Assembly (NCBI GenBank): GCA_030765055.1
Contig: CM060955.1
Coordinates: 101,876,523 to 101,940,522, forward strand
Direction of reading: 5' to 3'
Length of the DNA: 64,000 nt
DNA from: Mantis religiosa
Lineage: Eukaryota; Arthropoda; Insecta; Mantodea; Mantidae
Shown here: one piece after another, positions 23,231 through 34,587 of the stretch
Layout: every line of letters begins with the position of its first letter
Position numbering within the stretch: the stretch's first letter is position 1
Position numbers and translations under genes: made by a program
The notes under the pieces: generated by a model
What the model saw: the letters and a program-made list of their open reading frames with translations, nothing else
What the model was told of the DNA's origin: nothing
Databases searched by the model: none

Positions 23231-24404
23231 GCGTGCACTATAGTCTGATATCTTCCTCTTTTCAGTTCTTTGTCTGCCCTGAGTACTTGATGGCAGTTAG
23301 TGTAGCTCTTAGCGCTCGGAAGATATTTTGAGGCCTATAGCTGCGCTATATTTGCGTTCTCTGTAAGCCAGTGGGCTGAACATTTGTGAACTGTGCAGAA
23401 ATAGTGACAATAAGCTCCCATGCATTTGTATTCTACCATTGTTCTATATGTGGCAATGCAATGTATCCTTAAAAATCAATACTGTAACAGAAAAGCCAGT
23501 GGCCGATACTGCAAGACACTTTCCACAAGTCTTATAATTCTAGCTTTTTTACTTTCGATGTAATAAAGTACTATAAATAAAACATAAAAATTAAAAATTA
23601 TACTATCTATAGAGCATGTCTTGAGGTAAGAGAATAATATAGTAAGACTCTGATTAACCACCACAGTTAGTGGGTAAAGTAAAAAAACTTAACCCGGCCG
23701 ATACTGCATGACCTTCCCCTACTACCTAAGAAAGTTTGCTCGATTATCTATAGTAATTAGTGGAAGTATCATATTTAAGCCTAAAATTTACCATCCAGAT
23801 TTCAAAGGAATTGGTTTGATATCCTCTGAATCTGAGAAAAAGTTTTATAAATAGATCCTTGGGTGTCTGAGTGTACGAAAATATGTGTATACCTGTGTGT
23901 ACGCTTTCGCTTGCACGTCTTTCTGTTCACATTTAGTATTCAAGTTTTTCGTTGAACTGAATGTTCTACAAATAATAACACCATTACAAACTACGTTTTA
24001 CATGCAAAAGGTTTAGAAAATTTAATTTTCATATGACTGTGTCTAATGGTCGGCATAAATATTTAATACACTTTCATGGCCAATGAAATGCATCACTCCA
24101 AATTTAAAGGATATAATTATAACATAAGAGTACTAATCATTGATCCCTCCCTATGCAATCAATCTATACAAGGTACCGCAGGAACACATTGCACCTCGAC
24201 GTAAGGAATATATTCCGTCTCTATATACATGATCACAGGAAATCAAAACCCGACAGACTTCTAAGATTAAGAGGACTGAGCCTGGCAGCTAAACACAAAC
24301 TACCCTTTGCGACTTCCTTCTCTTACACATCGTCCAGGCCTTCACCGACCTGCAGGATGAGAATTTATAGACAACTTACCTGCCAACATTTATAATTCCA
24401 AAAC
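23231..24404. other. Intergenic, nothing recognised
   Basis: No motif identified. Confidence 0.45.
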
Positions 24405-24800
24405 AAACCGAGCGAACGGCAAGGTTTCGATTCCAGTGATCGACCTATCTAACCACTCCATTTCATCTCCATTATCATTTTATACCCTCTCTCATCTGGT
24501 ACTCTTTTTCAGGGTAGAAGTGTCAGCGGGTGTCTCGGCGTTGCATTGAGGGATATTTCCTCCCAATAAACACTTCCTGCTTCGGTTGGACGGCTCAAGT
24601 CTTCGGTCCGGCATAGTGGGCCGTTTCAGGGTCACAGTAGGGTGGTATAACAATTATAGTGCTCTCCCAGGAGTTTGCAACTGGTTAATTGTAAGTACAC
24701 TGCCCTCCGCACCGTTGTAAATCCTTGAGACGTCCGCCCTCAGTCTCCTCTCGCCTCATTCTTCCTCCTGGGGCTACACCTTTTGGGATATAGGCATAAT
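24405..24800 (+). mobile_element. SINE2 copy, nearly full body, head decayed
   Basis: B-box region GGTTTCGATTCCAG (24423-24436), then ATTTCATCTCCATTATCATT, TCTTTTTCAGGGTAGAAGTG, TCAGCGGGTGTCTCGGCG and, further on, AGTCTCCTCTCGCCTCATTC and TTCCTCCTGGGG. This order matches the minus-strand copy at 29.2-29.8 kb. Confidence 0.75.
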
Positions 24801-26190
24801 AGATCAACTCAGTTTGCAGTGCCGAAACCCATCAATAGCGTAATCCTATCAAAGAAAATGTAAATGGTTCACAAAATTGAAAAAATTCCTGATGGGTTTG
24901 GATTTTAAGCCCTGGGTATAGGAGACCGGAACACACTCAACATCGTGAGGAAATTAAGGACATGTGTTAGGTAGCTAACCCTGTATAGAAAGCCAAACTT
25001 CAGGCTGGGGTTGCTGAGCACCTTTCCTCCCCGTATCTCTTGAATGATTGCCCACTTCTGCCTTGCGTATGTGGGCGTGAAGCCGTCACTCGTGTTGGCA
25101 GGCTTAGGATCAACTGGACTGTTACGCCATGGTAAAAAGATAATCTAGGTAGTTCTTTACGTTATGCCTACCTCTGCATAAAAGAAAATTAAAGATATTC
25201 AGAATGATGATACATAAAAATATACCTCTTCTTAAACCAATACTAACATATAAACTTATTTTTGTAGCGTCCCATATCTGTGCAATTCGTTATTGGTTTG
25301 AATTTACAAACTTTCGTTTCTGCTCCCCCTATTAATGCAAAGAAAATGAAATTCAAAAGGATTACATAGCAAACATCTCTTAAAAAGTTTAGAAGTTGCT
25401 TTAGCCTACTGTATTAGTATTGTACAGGTAAAAAACAATTTTTAAAATGTTGGTGTCAGTAAAAATATAAGTGCATCAGCTTGTAAAAGAGGTTCGTGGC
25501 AAAACGGGTAGAGAAAGCAGCACATCAGATTTTTGTAGACAGCCCTCTCATTTCCCTACAAACGTCCACAGCTCATTGTAGCTGATGAATGTAACCGTGT
25601 AAGTTATCAACATAAGTCATTGTATAAATGGCAGGCGCAGGTAATGGCACGGTATATACATATTACCACAGCCTCAGGCATAATTTACTTCGCAATTTAC
25701 CATCTGACGCACATTGCACTAACGTATTACTTTCAGCAGGATTATCGTGGCAAGTGAGAAGCTTTTCCAAGTTCATACCGCGTCGATAAAGGCATAATTT
25801 GCTCAGATAATACCTATGATTGTTGATGGCATTGCATAAACACAAGTTCCAACGAATAGGATGCATTAATCCGACAGTGACTTTGTGGAGCAAACAGCAA
25901 AGGTGAGGAGGATCAGCATGACTTAGTGCTGTATGCAGCTCTTCACAGACTGGGAGTTACGTCGAATGCGATGCGGCAGAATTCGCTTCTGCCTTTGTAA
26001 AGGCTTCTAGAATTATCACAAATTACCGTCCTAATTGTATGGATTGCATCTAAATACTCTCGGGTTTAATGTCTTCTGTAAACATTTTTTTTCTGTGTCA
26101 GAAATAAAAGAAATAAATAAAAGAGTGATAAATGAAAAAAAAAAAACAACAACAACATAATATTACCTTAGCAGTGTTACTTGCAGTCGA
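24801..26190. other. Intergenic, nothing recognised
   Basis: 24890-25130 is somewhat GC-rich and could be an old repeat. No motif identified. Confidence 0.4.
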
Positions 26191-26194
26191 TAGA

Positions 26195-26280
26195 GACAGT
26201 TAAAGGGGCGGTAGCCCACTTGTACTTCCCGTGCCCGACGTACCTAATCCATGGGATTTCTTGTGGATTTTCCCGGGTGA
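26195..26280 (+). mobile_element. SINE2 head fragment
   Basis: Matches the SINE2 head: TTCCCGTGCCCGACGTACCT, ATCCATGGGATTTC and GATTTTCCCGGGTGA. The body appears to resume at about 26997, so some 700 bp separate head and body. Confidence 0.55.
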
Positions 26281-26340
26281 TATAAAGGTAATTTAAAAAT
26301 AAAAAATAATTATAAAAGTAATTCAAGTGATTCTTACTCG

Positions 26341-26389
<49 letters not shown>

Positions 26390-26996
26390 CAAAGGACAGT
26401 TTAAGATAAAATATTAGTTTTGGTGTTTAGGAGTAGTTAAAGAGTATTAATTGGAATAATTCCCAAACGAGGTCACGAGAAACCTAATTTAATAGCAATG
26501 GCTGAACTTTATAATAAAAAGTTCATAAAAATGGTACAAAGAAAAACTTATGAATATTTTTAACCCCAAATTTATTCTGTTTACCTTTTATTATAAAATA
26601 ATGCCAATTTAGTTAGATTATTAGGTTTATGATTAGGGAGAATTTCATTTTAAACATAGATTAAATTATTATTTAAATCTACTTAAAGTAAAGTAATTAT
26701 AATAAGTGAGAAGCAAATAAATTTCAATATGAGCAGAATAATGGGTTGTATAAAATAACCTGGTTATAATTTGAATAATTAAACAGAATCAAAGGAGAGA
26801 AACAGAAGTTCATCAAGATGAAATAACTGAAGGTGTAGGAAGGACTACGAGAACATTATTTGAAATTTTAAGGATTTATTTCAAGTTTCAATTAAAGTAA
26901 ATGTTGATATATTATTTTTTTACCAATTAATAGTTTGAATCCTTCATGAAGGTTATTAATAATGAAGTGCCACACAATTTTTCTTCGAGATGGAAT
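26281..26996. other. Very AT-rich block between SINE2 pieces
   Basis: About 715 bp of markedly AT-rich DNA, including the TA microsatellite. It may be an insertion into a SINE2 copy, but I could not define its ends or class. No coding motif found. Confidence 0.4.
26341..26386. repeat. (TA)n microsatellite
   Basis: About 22 tandem TA units. Confidence 0.95.
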
Positions 26997-27128
26997 TAAT
27001 CTTCAAGTAGCTTCATTTCATCTCCATTATGATTTCGTATCACCTTCCACCTGGTGGTCTCTTTCAGGGTAGACGTATCGGCCAGTGTCTCGACGGTGAA
27101 TGGTAGTGTGATATTGTCGCTAACCCAC
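26997..27128 (+). mobile_element. SINE2 body, left of an LTR insertion
   Basis: CTTCATTTCATCTCCATTAT, CTGGTGGTCTCTTTCAGGGT and AGTGTCTCGACGGTG match SINE2. It stops at 27128, where a solo LTR begins, and continues at 27542. Confidence 0.75.
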
Positions 27129-27541
27129 TGTTGCGACTGGCGCGGTCTTCGCCCACAAAGGAATAGATAGTGCAACATGGAGATAAAACGCTTGCCGAAA
27201 CAGATAAAGATAGATAACTGGAAATTTCGTCTTTCTAGTGCTGTCTTGATTGTTAGAGAAAATTACACAAATTTGTAGGACAATGCTTGGAGCTAAAAAA
27301 GGAAGCCGCGTATCGCCAGTTGGGACAGTCGTCATGTGGCTCGGTGATTGTGCGCGTGCAGTGGTGTTTTGAAAGTGAACTCTTTTGTTTGCGGTCGACG
27401 ACCTGGCAGGTTGTATTTGTGTATGTTACGTAATTCTGCTATATAAAGGATTGACCAAAACGTGTTTCTACGGAAATAAAGAGCAATTTTTAATTTCTGC
27501 AAACTTGACTTTTAATTCTACGAACCCACAAAGTCACAACA
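27129..27541 (+). repeat. Solo LTR (family LTR-A), inside SINE2
   Basis: Begins TGTTGCGACT and ends AGTCACAACA: TG...CA with a 10-bp imperfect terminal inverted repeat. Within it, TATATAAAGG (27437-27446) and GGAAATAAAGAGC (27471-27483) are possible TATA and polyadenylation signals. The 413-bp length fits an LTR. No matching target duplication could be read (CCAC to the left, TATT to the right). No internal retroelement region is present. Confidence 0.8.
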
Positions 27542-27830
27542 TATTCTAAATAAATCAGTCTCCTCAGGTAGGACAGTTACCGGACTCCGAACACAGGTCT
27601 GGTAGTGGGACTGTCTCCCAACCACATTAGGGTCCGTAGTCCTGGCCTAGTGGGGGAAGTTTCCATCTAAATAAAATTGGGGTCCTGCCCTGTGCACTGT
27701 CGCGGGACAGGCCAACCTGTGTCTCCTCTCCCCTCATTCTTCCTCTCCGTGGATATTCCAATTGGAGGCATTGGTGCAATAGACCACCTGTGGACCTCCA
27801 TTTCAAATCCTCTCCCTCTTAATCCAGTCC
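27542..27830 (+). mobile_element. SINE2 body, right of the LTR insertion
   Basis: GTCTCCTCTCCCCTCATTCT, TTCCTCTCCGTGG and the GGGGTCCTGCCCTGTGCACT segment match the 3' half of SINE2. It ends in a CC/AATCC-rich tail (TTAATCCAGTCCAGTTC). Confidence 0.75.
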
Positions 27831-28528
27831 AGTTCTACTAATACTTTATACTTTAGAGTATGCTTTCTTTCTTAGGATAATGATGGCTTAATGACAGGAA
27901 ACCACAATCCAGACAGCTCCAAAATATGGGTCAGGCCTCCAATTCTGGAAATTTTAGTGGCTAAGGTTCAAATCTGTGATCCTTAGCCTACTGTGGTTTT
28001 AGAGGTGAAATGTCTGTCACAATATATCTATGTAAATCACATTGCACGAGGGCCCTTCTCCACTCTATATCCCAAATGAAGCATACAGTTTGAGAACTAC
28101 CTCTCGCAATGACATGGTATTAACGACTTTGATTAGAGAATTCATGTGATTGTTGATTGTAGCTTTACAAGTCTCTAGTTTTACTTGTTTAGGTTACCTT
28201 CCACACATGACCTGCCAGCACGTGTTTATCTGGTTCAATAAGGCTGCAAAGGATGGGTGAACACAGATTTCAGACATCTTGTTTCTCCCCTGAAACGGAA
28301 CAACATGGAATCATATTTAGCCCCCTTCTCTCCGCCTACAGCTCCCTTATGTAGCATTTCATTTGCTTCCCTTGCCCTGAAGCCAGGCAACTAAACTAAG
28401 GCAGCATCTTCTCTTGTGTGGAAGATCAAACAAAATAATAGGTACAGTCTGATCAAATACACATTTCCCAAACTTGGGAATGAAAAGGGATATGTAGGAA
28501 AATATGCTTTTAAATTATAAGTAATGAC
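27831..28528. other. Intergenic, nothing recognised
   Basis: No clear element. A GGTTCAAATCTGTG string at 27965-27978 resembles a B box but has no context. Confidence 0.4.
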
Positions 28529-30188
28529 CAGTGTTGAGAAATATATGCACTTAAAACCTAAAGATATGCATGCAAAGATGTAAAATATGCACTCGAAATT
28601 GCACAAACTACCAGAATATGCACTATAAAATTGTTTTAATATGCATTTTAATATTACATTTTATCGCACTTAACCCAACAAATATAAAAAACAACAGGAT
28701 AAGCAGCAATTCCATGTGGCATAATTTGCACGACACAAATATTAAATATATCAATAATACAATGTTGTACTCACTCCTTTTTGCAGATCTGGCAGAACAC
28801 CATACCATTGTTGCAATTGTTTTGTCAACGGCATCTTAGACAGTTTTCCTTCGGAATTTTCTAAGTGTTGTTACATAAACCTCGAAAGAGTAGACACGCA
28901 CTCATACTGAAACAAGAGAACAAAGATGAAGCTGAACAGCTGACAGTTCTGCAACCATTAAGTAAGATATGCACATGGAGATGTTTCCAAATTAAAACAT
29001 ATGCTTTCTGGTGTCTTAACTTTGGTCAATTAAAATAAAAGAATGAGAAAGAACGTTGTATCCTTCTGTTATCTTTTTTCCTTAGTTATCTAATTAAACC
29101 TACAAGGGCAAGTTTACATAAAATGCTAATGGCAGAGAGGCTAATGGATCCATGGAAAACACATTAGCAACATAGAAGAGAAACTAGCCTTCTACGAGCA
29201 TGTTATGAAGCAAAAAGCACGCTCATCTTCTAATTGTCTCTTTTTGGGATTGGGATTGGATTTTATTAGGGATGGGATTCGGTACATAGGCCACCATGCT
29301 GGGCCCATTGTTCTAATGCCCCCAGTAGGGCCATTCCCAGGAGGAAGGATGAGGCGAAGGAGACAGACTGTAGCCGACCCAAGGAGCCACGACAGTACAG
29401 AGAGCGGGGTCCCTACAATTTACTTGGATAGAGACTTCCACCGACAGCCCAGGACAACAAACTCGCTCCCCAACAGCGGGACGGCGAGCCCAGCAGCCGA
29501 GCCCCAAAAATCCCGAAATGGTTCCAGCATAGGAGCGAAGACCAGCCCGACCTGCCAGAGGAGAAAGTAGTATTCCTCACAGCATATCATCCTGCCATGC
29601 ACCGCTGAGGCGCCCGCCGACAGTTCTTCCCTGAAAGAGACCACAAGATGAGAAATAATACGAATGATAATGGAGATGAAATGGAGGGACAGGAAATACG
29701 GGGATGTAATCAACCTACCCAACATTCGCCTAGCGACCCGGGAAACATCTCCGAAAAACCCATGGGTCAGGTAGGTTGGCCACGGGAATTGAACCGGGCC
29801 TCCCGGATGCGGGCCACAGACGAATCCACCTGAGCCATCTTACTCTTTATTGTCTAACTTTATATTTACGGGAACACTTCGAAAAGTCTTCACATTAGCA
29901 AGCATAATGGTTCCAAGTATATTACATTATAGAGGGTTGAAGAAAGCGATTTTTTCTAAACTATTATCGAGGTAGCCTTACACAAAATTTGTGGATGTAT
30001 TTTATCCAAAAACTAAGAAATGTGCGCAAAGTATGCACTAACACCCAAAATATGCACAAGTATACCGAAACAGCTATATTCTAATCTTCTTAATCCGGCA
30101 GGGAATAGATAACTTCAAAGTTTCATTAAGATATGATCTGTCAATAAAAATATGCATTTGCATATATTTCTCAAAAATAGTAACACCT
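28529..30188. mobile_element. Probable non-autonomous hAT-like element
   Basis: Left end CAGTGTTGAGAAATATATGC and right end (minus strand) GGTGTTACTATTTTTGAGAA-ATATATGCA share an inverted terminus; the right copy has an extra 8-10 bp inside. Both subterminal regions are rich in the motif ATATGCA (for example 28542, 28562, 28590, 28616, 28640 and 30027, 30048, 30150, 30160), a pattern seen in hAT-type elements where short motifs repeat near the ends. No transposase is visible. A convincing 8-bp target duplication could not be read. A SINE2 is nested at 29243-29838. Confidence 0.5.
29243..29838 (-). mobile_element. SINE2 copy, full length (about 600 bp)
   Basis: Reference copy for the family. 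On the minus strand: head TAAGATGGCTCAGGTGGATT, B box GGTTCAATTCCCG, core CCATGGGTTTTTCGGAGATG, TTTCCCGGGTCGCTAGGCGA, ATGTTGGGTAGG, then ATTTCATCTCCATTATCATT and a long 3' region ending in an AATCC-rich tail (AATCCAATCCCAATCCC). ATTGTCT occurs on both flanks (29237-29243 and 29850-29856) and may be a 7-bp target duplication. Open frames of 121 and 101 codons across it are not genes. Confidence 0.85.
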
Positions 30189-30877
30189 AATCAGTTAATT
30201 TGATTTTATAGGTTCTAAATCCTAAACTGTAAGTAAAGTGCAAGTTTGAAAACTATTTTTCACAATAAATGTTAGACGAGCATAAGTAAAATATTGAATA
30301 TTTTATATAAAATACTTTTTAAAAAATTATAACATATGCCCATTTTATGCCACATCGACAGTGAAGAAATAAGCTTTACATATATTATGATATTTTACTT
30401 AGTTTTATATTAATAAAATAGTTACACTACATAGCAACAACTTAAAGTACTAAAAAGTTAGAATGCTTTTTAAAAAGCAAATAAACTATATGATCATATA
30501 ATAACTAAAATCCGATATAGGAAGTGTCCTAAAATGTGTGATTTTTGTGTTTAAGAGGATCTCTAAACAAACATTTCTGGTGTAACCTCAATATAATCTT
30601 TTTTGGGGGGGATACAGTTTATAGTTTTGCCACGAAACATGGTTTTGCCGCTCGTAAGTGAAGGCCGAGAGAGAGACAAAAGCGGGGAGTGAAAGAGACA
30701 GATAGCGTCCAAGCCACCACTAGAGAGAGACAGCAATAGAGGTAGAAAGAGACAGAGACAGTCCCTGGTGTTCTCCCTACTTCACGAAACATCGTGCTGA
30801 TCCGTGAAACTTCGTGAGCTGTTGAGAAACTTCCCCAAACTGCGAGAAGCAGTTTGTGTAAAACTAGGAAGGACGTA
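30189..30877. other. Intergenic; purine-rich GA segment
   Basis: 30665-30770 is rich in GAGAGA. Otherwise AT-rich without a recognised element. Confidence 0.45.
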
Positions 30878-31765
30878 CAGGGTATCCGGATGAAAGCCGC
30901 GCCATACTATTCACTAAGCACCAATTTCAGGGGTCGAAGGATAGAATTGACACTTTCTATCAAATACCTTGGAGTTGAGTTAGAGGTTTGACTTTTCGCC
31001 GACACATTAGGGAACTCTCGGCAAGGGTTCAGGGAGTTATTGCTTTCTGTACCCTAAGCTGGGTTCTCAATCGATGCCAGTCCGCGTGAAGTTATATCTC
31101 TTTCGAGCACTCATAGTCCCGTTAATGCTTTATCCCTGCGAGGTCTGGGGAATGGCCGTAGATTTCTGGCTGGCATATTATCAAGACACTCAGAATAGAG
31201 GACTTAGGTCCATCTATTCAGTAGGCCGATTTTTCCCAGTAAGGTACTCTCATGAAGCCTCATCGCCTCTATACGTGGAGGATGAAAAAAATTATACACT
31301 TAATTATAATATTAATACTAGTATTAATTATTACCATCACATAGAAGTGACCTTTGTGATTATGATCTAACTAGACGTCGCCTTCGACTATTCCGGGTCC
31401 TCCGCATGGCTCGCGGTCATCCGAGGTAACCACGGAGCAAAATCCACCAGCAGCAAAAGCTGAGCTCCAATAATCTAACCAAGAGTTGTTTGGCCTCAAA
31501 ATTATCCAAAACAAATCAAATTCAATCTAGTTCATTGCCAGGGTGCGTCAGGCACAGTATCCTGTCTTCCTTGGAGGAGTAGTACACTACCTCAAGTCTT
31601 ACCACCATTCTAATACAAGAAATCCATCCTTAACTATCCTAAGAAAATAAAATCCTTCCTGCAACTAACCCAATCCTGGGTGGGCATGCAGCATAAATCT
31701 TCGGGCTAATCAAAGCCTGTCAGTAAGCACAGACGGAAGGACGGACGGACGGACGGACAGAAGCA
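30878..31765 (+). pseudogene. LINE ORF2 C-terminal fragment and 3' end
   Basis: Plus-strand translation gives DTFYQIPWS followed by a stop, then VRGLTFRRHIRELSARVQGV, a frame change, and VRVKLYLFRALIVPLMLYPC, EVWGMAVDFWL, YYQDTQNRGLRSIYSVGRFF (31074-31260). This is the thumb/C-terminal region of Jockey/R1-type reverse transcriptases (LTFxxH; YxxxIxPxxLYxCEVWG; QNxxLR). An AT-rich stretch (31285-31365) interrupts it, then RRLRLFRVLRMARGHPR resumes at about 31373. The 3' end carries a (GGAC)n tail (31737-31765). It is 5'-truncated with several breaks, so it is not functional. Confidence 0.72.
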
Positions 31766-31768
31766 CTG
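31735..31768. repeat. (GGAC)n/(ACGG)n tail
   Basis: A tetranucleotide run of about six units at the end of the LINE fragment; probably a LINE 3' tail rather than an independent microsatellite. Confidence 0.8.
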
Positions 31769-31789
31769 AGACGAGAGCTGCTAATGGTG

Positions 31790-31950
31790 AAGTGCGGACG
31801 TGTCAGTGGGACTTGATGGTTTCGTACGTGTGTATTACGTCATTCTGCGAATAAAAGAGATGTACAAGTGTCCTTCTACGGGAATAAAGGGCAGTTTGAA
31901 TTTCTGCAACCTTGACTTTTAATTTTACGAACCCACAAAGTCGCAGTACA
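31790..31950 (+). repeat. LTR-A 3' fragment
   Basis: GTGTGTATTACGTCATTCTG, GGGAATAAAGGGCAGTTTGA and TTTTACGAACCCACAAAGTC match the U5 end of the LTR at 27.1-27.5 kb. The 5' half is missing. It directly follows the LINE 3' end. Confidence 0.75.
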
Positions 31951-33860
31951 GCTATTCGCTGTAAGTCAAAGAAATTGTAGGACTGTGCATTCAAAACTCA
32001 TTCGCATTATCAATTATCACATATGGCTGCTCGAGAGATTCCGGGACTTTACAAGGGTATTTTACAATTTTTCTTCCAAACTGGTGTTCAAACAAGATGG
32101 CTTCCAGCCAAGTTGTCAGTCTCGTGTTTGGTGGTCCTGCTGTCTAGTGAGGCCGGTCATGCATTTTCATTGTATGCATTTTCTTTTGGTTTCCCAGTTT
32201 CGGTGAGCGAATCCTATGGTGATTGCAATTAAGATTTAGTCTGTTCCCACCATTAACCTTCATCTGCTTTAGGGCTCTATGGTGGTGATTTCTGTGCTGT
32301 GGCTGTATGATAGAACTTAGCTTTGGAAAGATTTCTCTCTTGCGCTTGGTGGAGAAGCTTCCGGAATTGTCTCGTCTGCTGCCCTTAAGTAACAAGTGGC
32401 GCTACAGGTTCTTGATTGTGCTCATCGCCATCGATCTAGTTTTCTTTTTGGGTCCTCTGTATCTTTACCTCTCAGAGTTCAAAGTCCTCAGTTACTAAAG
32501 TGTTACGTTTGACTGCTCCTGGCTCCGCACTGGAATAATAACTCTGATGTAGATTTTTCTTTTGTTTTGATGTCTCTTTGCTTCCTATACAGTCATCATC
32601 TGTGTCACATCTTCAATTTTACGCTGCTAGAAGTTTCACGAAGACGTCGTTAACTGTCGACAAATGCTCAGCTCTGTAAAACGAGCACACAATGCACGAT
32701 ATTTCGCTTCCGAAATATTTCTGTCCTAACTTCTTACATCCCGTTACGCACAAGTTGCCTCTCAAGAGAAATGCGGAAAACTTTTTTCTCTCTCCCAATA
32801 TGCTGAAAGGAAGGAAGGGAGAAGAATAACCATTGGCAAAACAAGTTTGTAAGAAGGAAACAAATTATCGCTCAGGCCATGGCATTTCCTTACGCCTCAA
32901 GAAATAAAATCTTCAGGAGCAAAGAACTCGACGTGATTGGCTGAGGTTATTTGGACGCCCACGGCTGGCATTTCAATAGATGTATGCAAATCTTTTGCAG
33001 CAAACAGGTTCATTTGTTTTCTCTATCTCTCTCTTTCATTTTCCTTACTTTCACTTTTTTGTGTAAATAAATCTGTGATGCAATCGATCTGTATTCTTTC
33101 CTCAGTAGAGCATTGGGATGAAATTGTATTACTAGCTGAATTACTGAGCACGTAATTACGTGGCCATTTGAAGAACTCGTAAACTATTTGAATTACTTTC
33201 GTTAAGCGCAGCATATGTATATTCTTTCGTCACCACATTATTTCAATATTTTGGGTCATACTGGTAATATATGATTAAGCTTTAATGGCATATATCCTAT
33301 GTAAGCTTCATACAGGTTTATAAATAATAATCTTGGAATAAATTCGTTACTAATGTTCAGGTTTATGTAAACTTGGTTATGTTCTATTTTATAATTTGAG
33401 GTTTGACTTTTAGGAAAACGGGCAATTACCTACCACACTCAAATTGTTAAACAGAATTCAAAGGTCTGAAAAGTGCGCACTTTAATCTCTCACCCTAAGG
33501 GTTCCAGTTTGTGAATAGATCCGATGTGATGCACACATGACATTTTCTACTCATGTTATGAAACATGTTCCTTCAAACGTGTATCTTTCTGCTGCATGAT
33601 AAGTGAAACATATTTTTAGAATGGTTTAATTACACTGTTTCCTGCAGGAAGATTGGGAATATAAGAATAGAATGGGCTTTGTAGCAAACTGCCTAGAAAT
33701 TCCGTTTAATTTGCGTGCCATGTAGGGGAGAAAATGAAGAAAAGGAAAACGAACGACTTCTCATTTGACAAATTTATAAGTACTACAAATTTAAATTCAA
33801 TAATAAGAAAGTATCTAAAGAGTTTAAAAGAAATGGCAAATGCTGCAGAAAATGACACAT
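31951..33860. other. Intergenic, about 1.9 kb, nothing recognised
   Basis: Overlapping short frames (60-83 codons) at 31985-32498 have no recognised motif. No repeat copy identified. Confidence 0.45.
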
Positions 33861-34555
33861 TGTGACCTTGTGTATTCGAAGAATTGATAGTCCAAGTTGT
33901 AGAAATGTTTTTTATTTCTGCAGAAATACACTCTCTTCGATCCTTATCGTAGCAGAATTACATCACATACACTAATTCAATCTACCGAGGTCACTGACCA
34001 CAATAAACAGCGGCCGGGCCTTGTAGCCATGGCCATGAGAGCGTATGTCTCTAGCGTTCCGACGCGCAGAGGGTCGCGGGTTCGAGTCCCACCTTGGGCA
34101 TGGGTGTTTATATGTAGTGTATATGTGTGAAACTACAGAAAAAATAGCAAAATAAACGCAAACAATAAAAAGCGGTTAAATCAGGAAAAGGAAAAATATA
34201 TCTATATATTAAAAAACAGCTTACTGAACTTCCACTGTTTACAACACTCTTGTTACAAATCCTGTTTAGTCTGTCCTTACAATGTTTACTACTCTCTGTT
34301 TACGACTGACTCTTGGCTACTCGTCGCTTCCTTAAATACCTCATTGATAATTCGAGACTGTTCTGTAACATTTAAGAAATCTCTCACCAGACGAAGCTCC
34401 AATTTTCTAAACGGGGAACGTTATCTGTGCCGGCAAGTCCTTTATCTTGCGCTAACTTTATTTGTTACGTCATACTCTTAAACTCCGTGCTCCCTATTAC
34501 TTGCTTTATGTACACAAAGCGCGTTATATCGATCTACTTAATGAAATTCGTTTCC
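33861..34555 (-). repeat. Solo LTR (family LTR-A), split by a SINE
   Basis: On the minus strand the 3' end is CACAAGGTCACA (33861-33872), with GCAGAAATAAAAAACATTTC as a polyadenylation-signal region. After the SINE3 interruption it resumes at about 34176 and runs to about 34555, matching the copy at 59.3-59.7 kb (GATAATTCGAGACTGTTCTG-like; GCCGGCAAGTCCTTT). The outer 5' limit is unclear. Confidence 0.7.
34014..34161 (+). mobile_element. SINE3: short tRNA-derived SINE inside LTR-A
   Basis: A 148-bp insertion flanked by a 14-bp target duplication with one mismatch: ACAATAAACAGCGG (34000-34013) and ACAATAAAAAGCGG (34162-34175). It begins CCGGGCCTTGTAGCCATGGC, carries the B box GGGTTCGAGTCCCACC (34081-34096), and ends in an A-rich tail. 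The A-box region is near 34022-34035. Distinct from SINE1 and SINE2. Confidence 0.9.
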
Positions 34556-34587
34556 ATCTATGCTTTACAGCTCACCAGATATTGAAA

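Noticed and set aside
26281..26996. Mitochondrial or endosymbiont DNA insertion
   Set aside because: The composition is suggestive, but I could not match any mitochondrial gene order, rRNA core or protein motif in either code.
29205..29725. 121- and 101-codon frames
   Set aside because: Both lie in a SINE2 copy on opposite strands.
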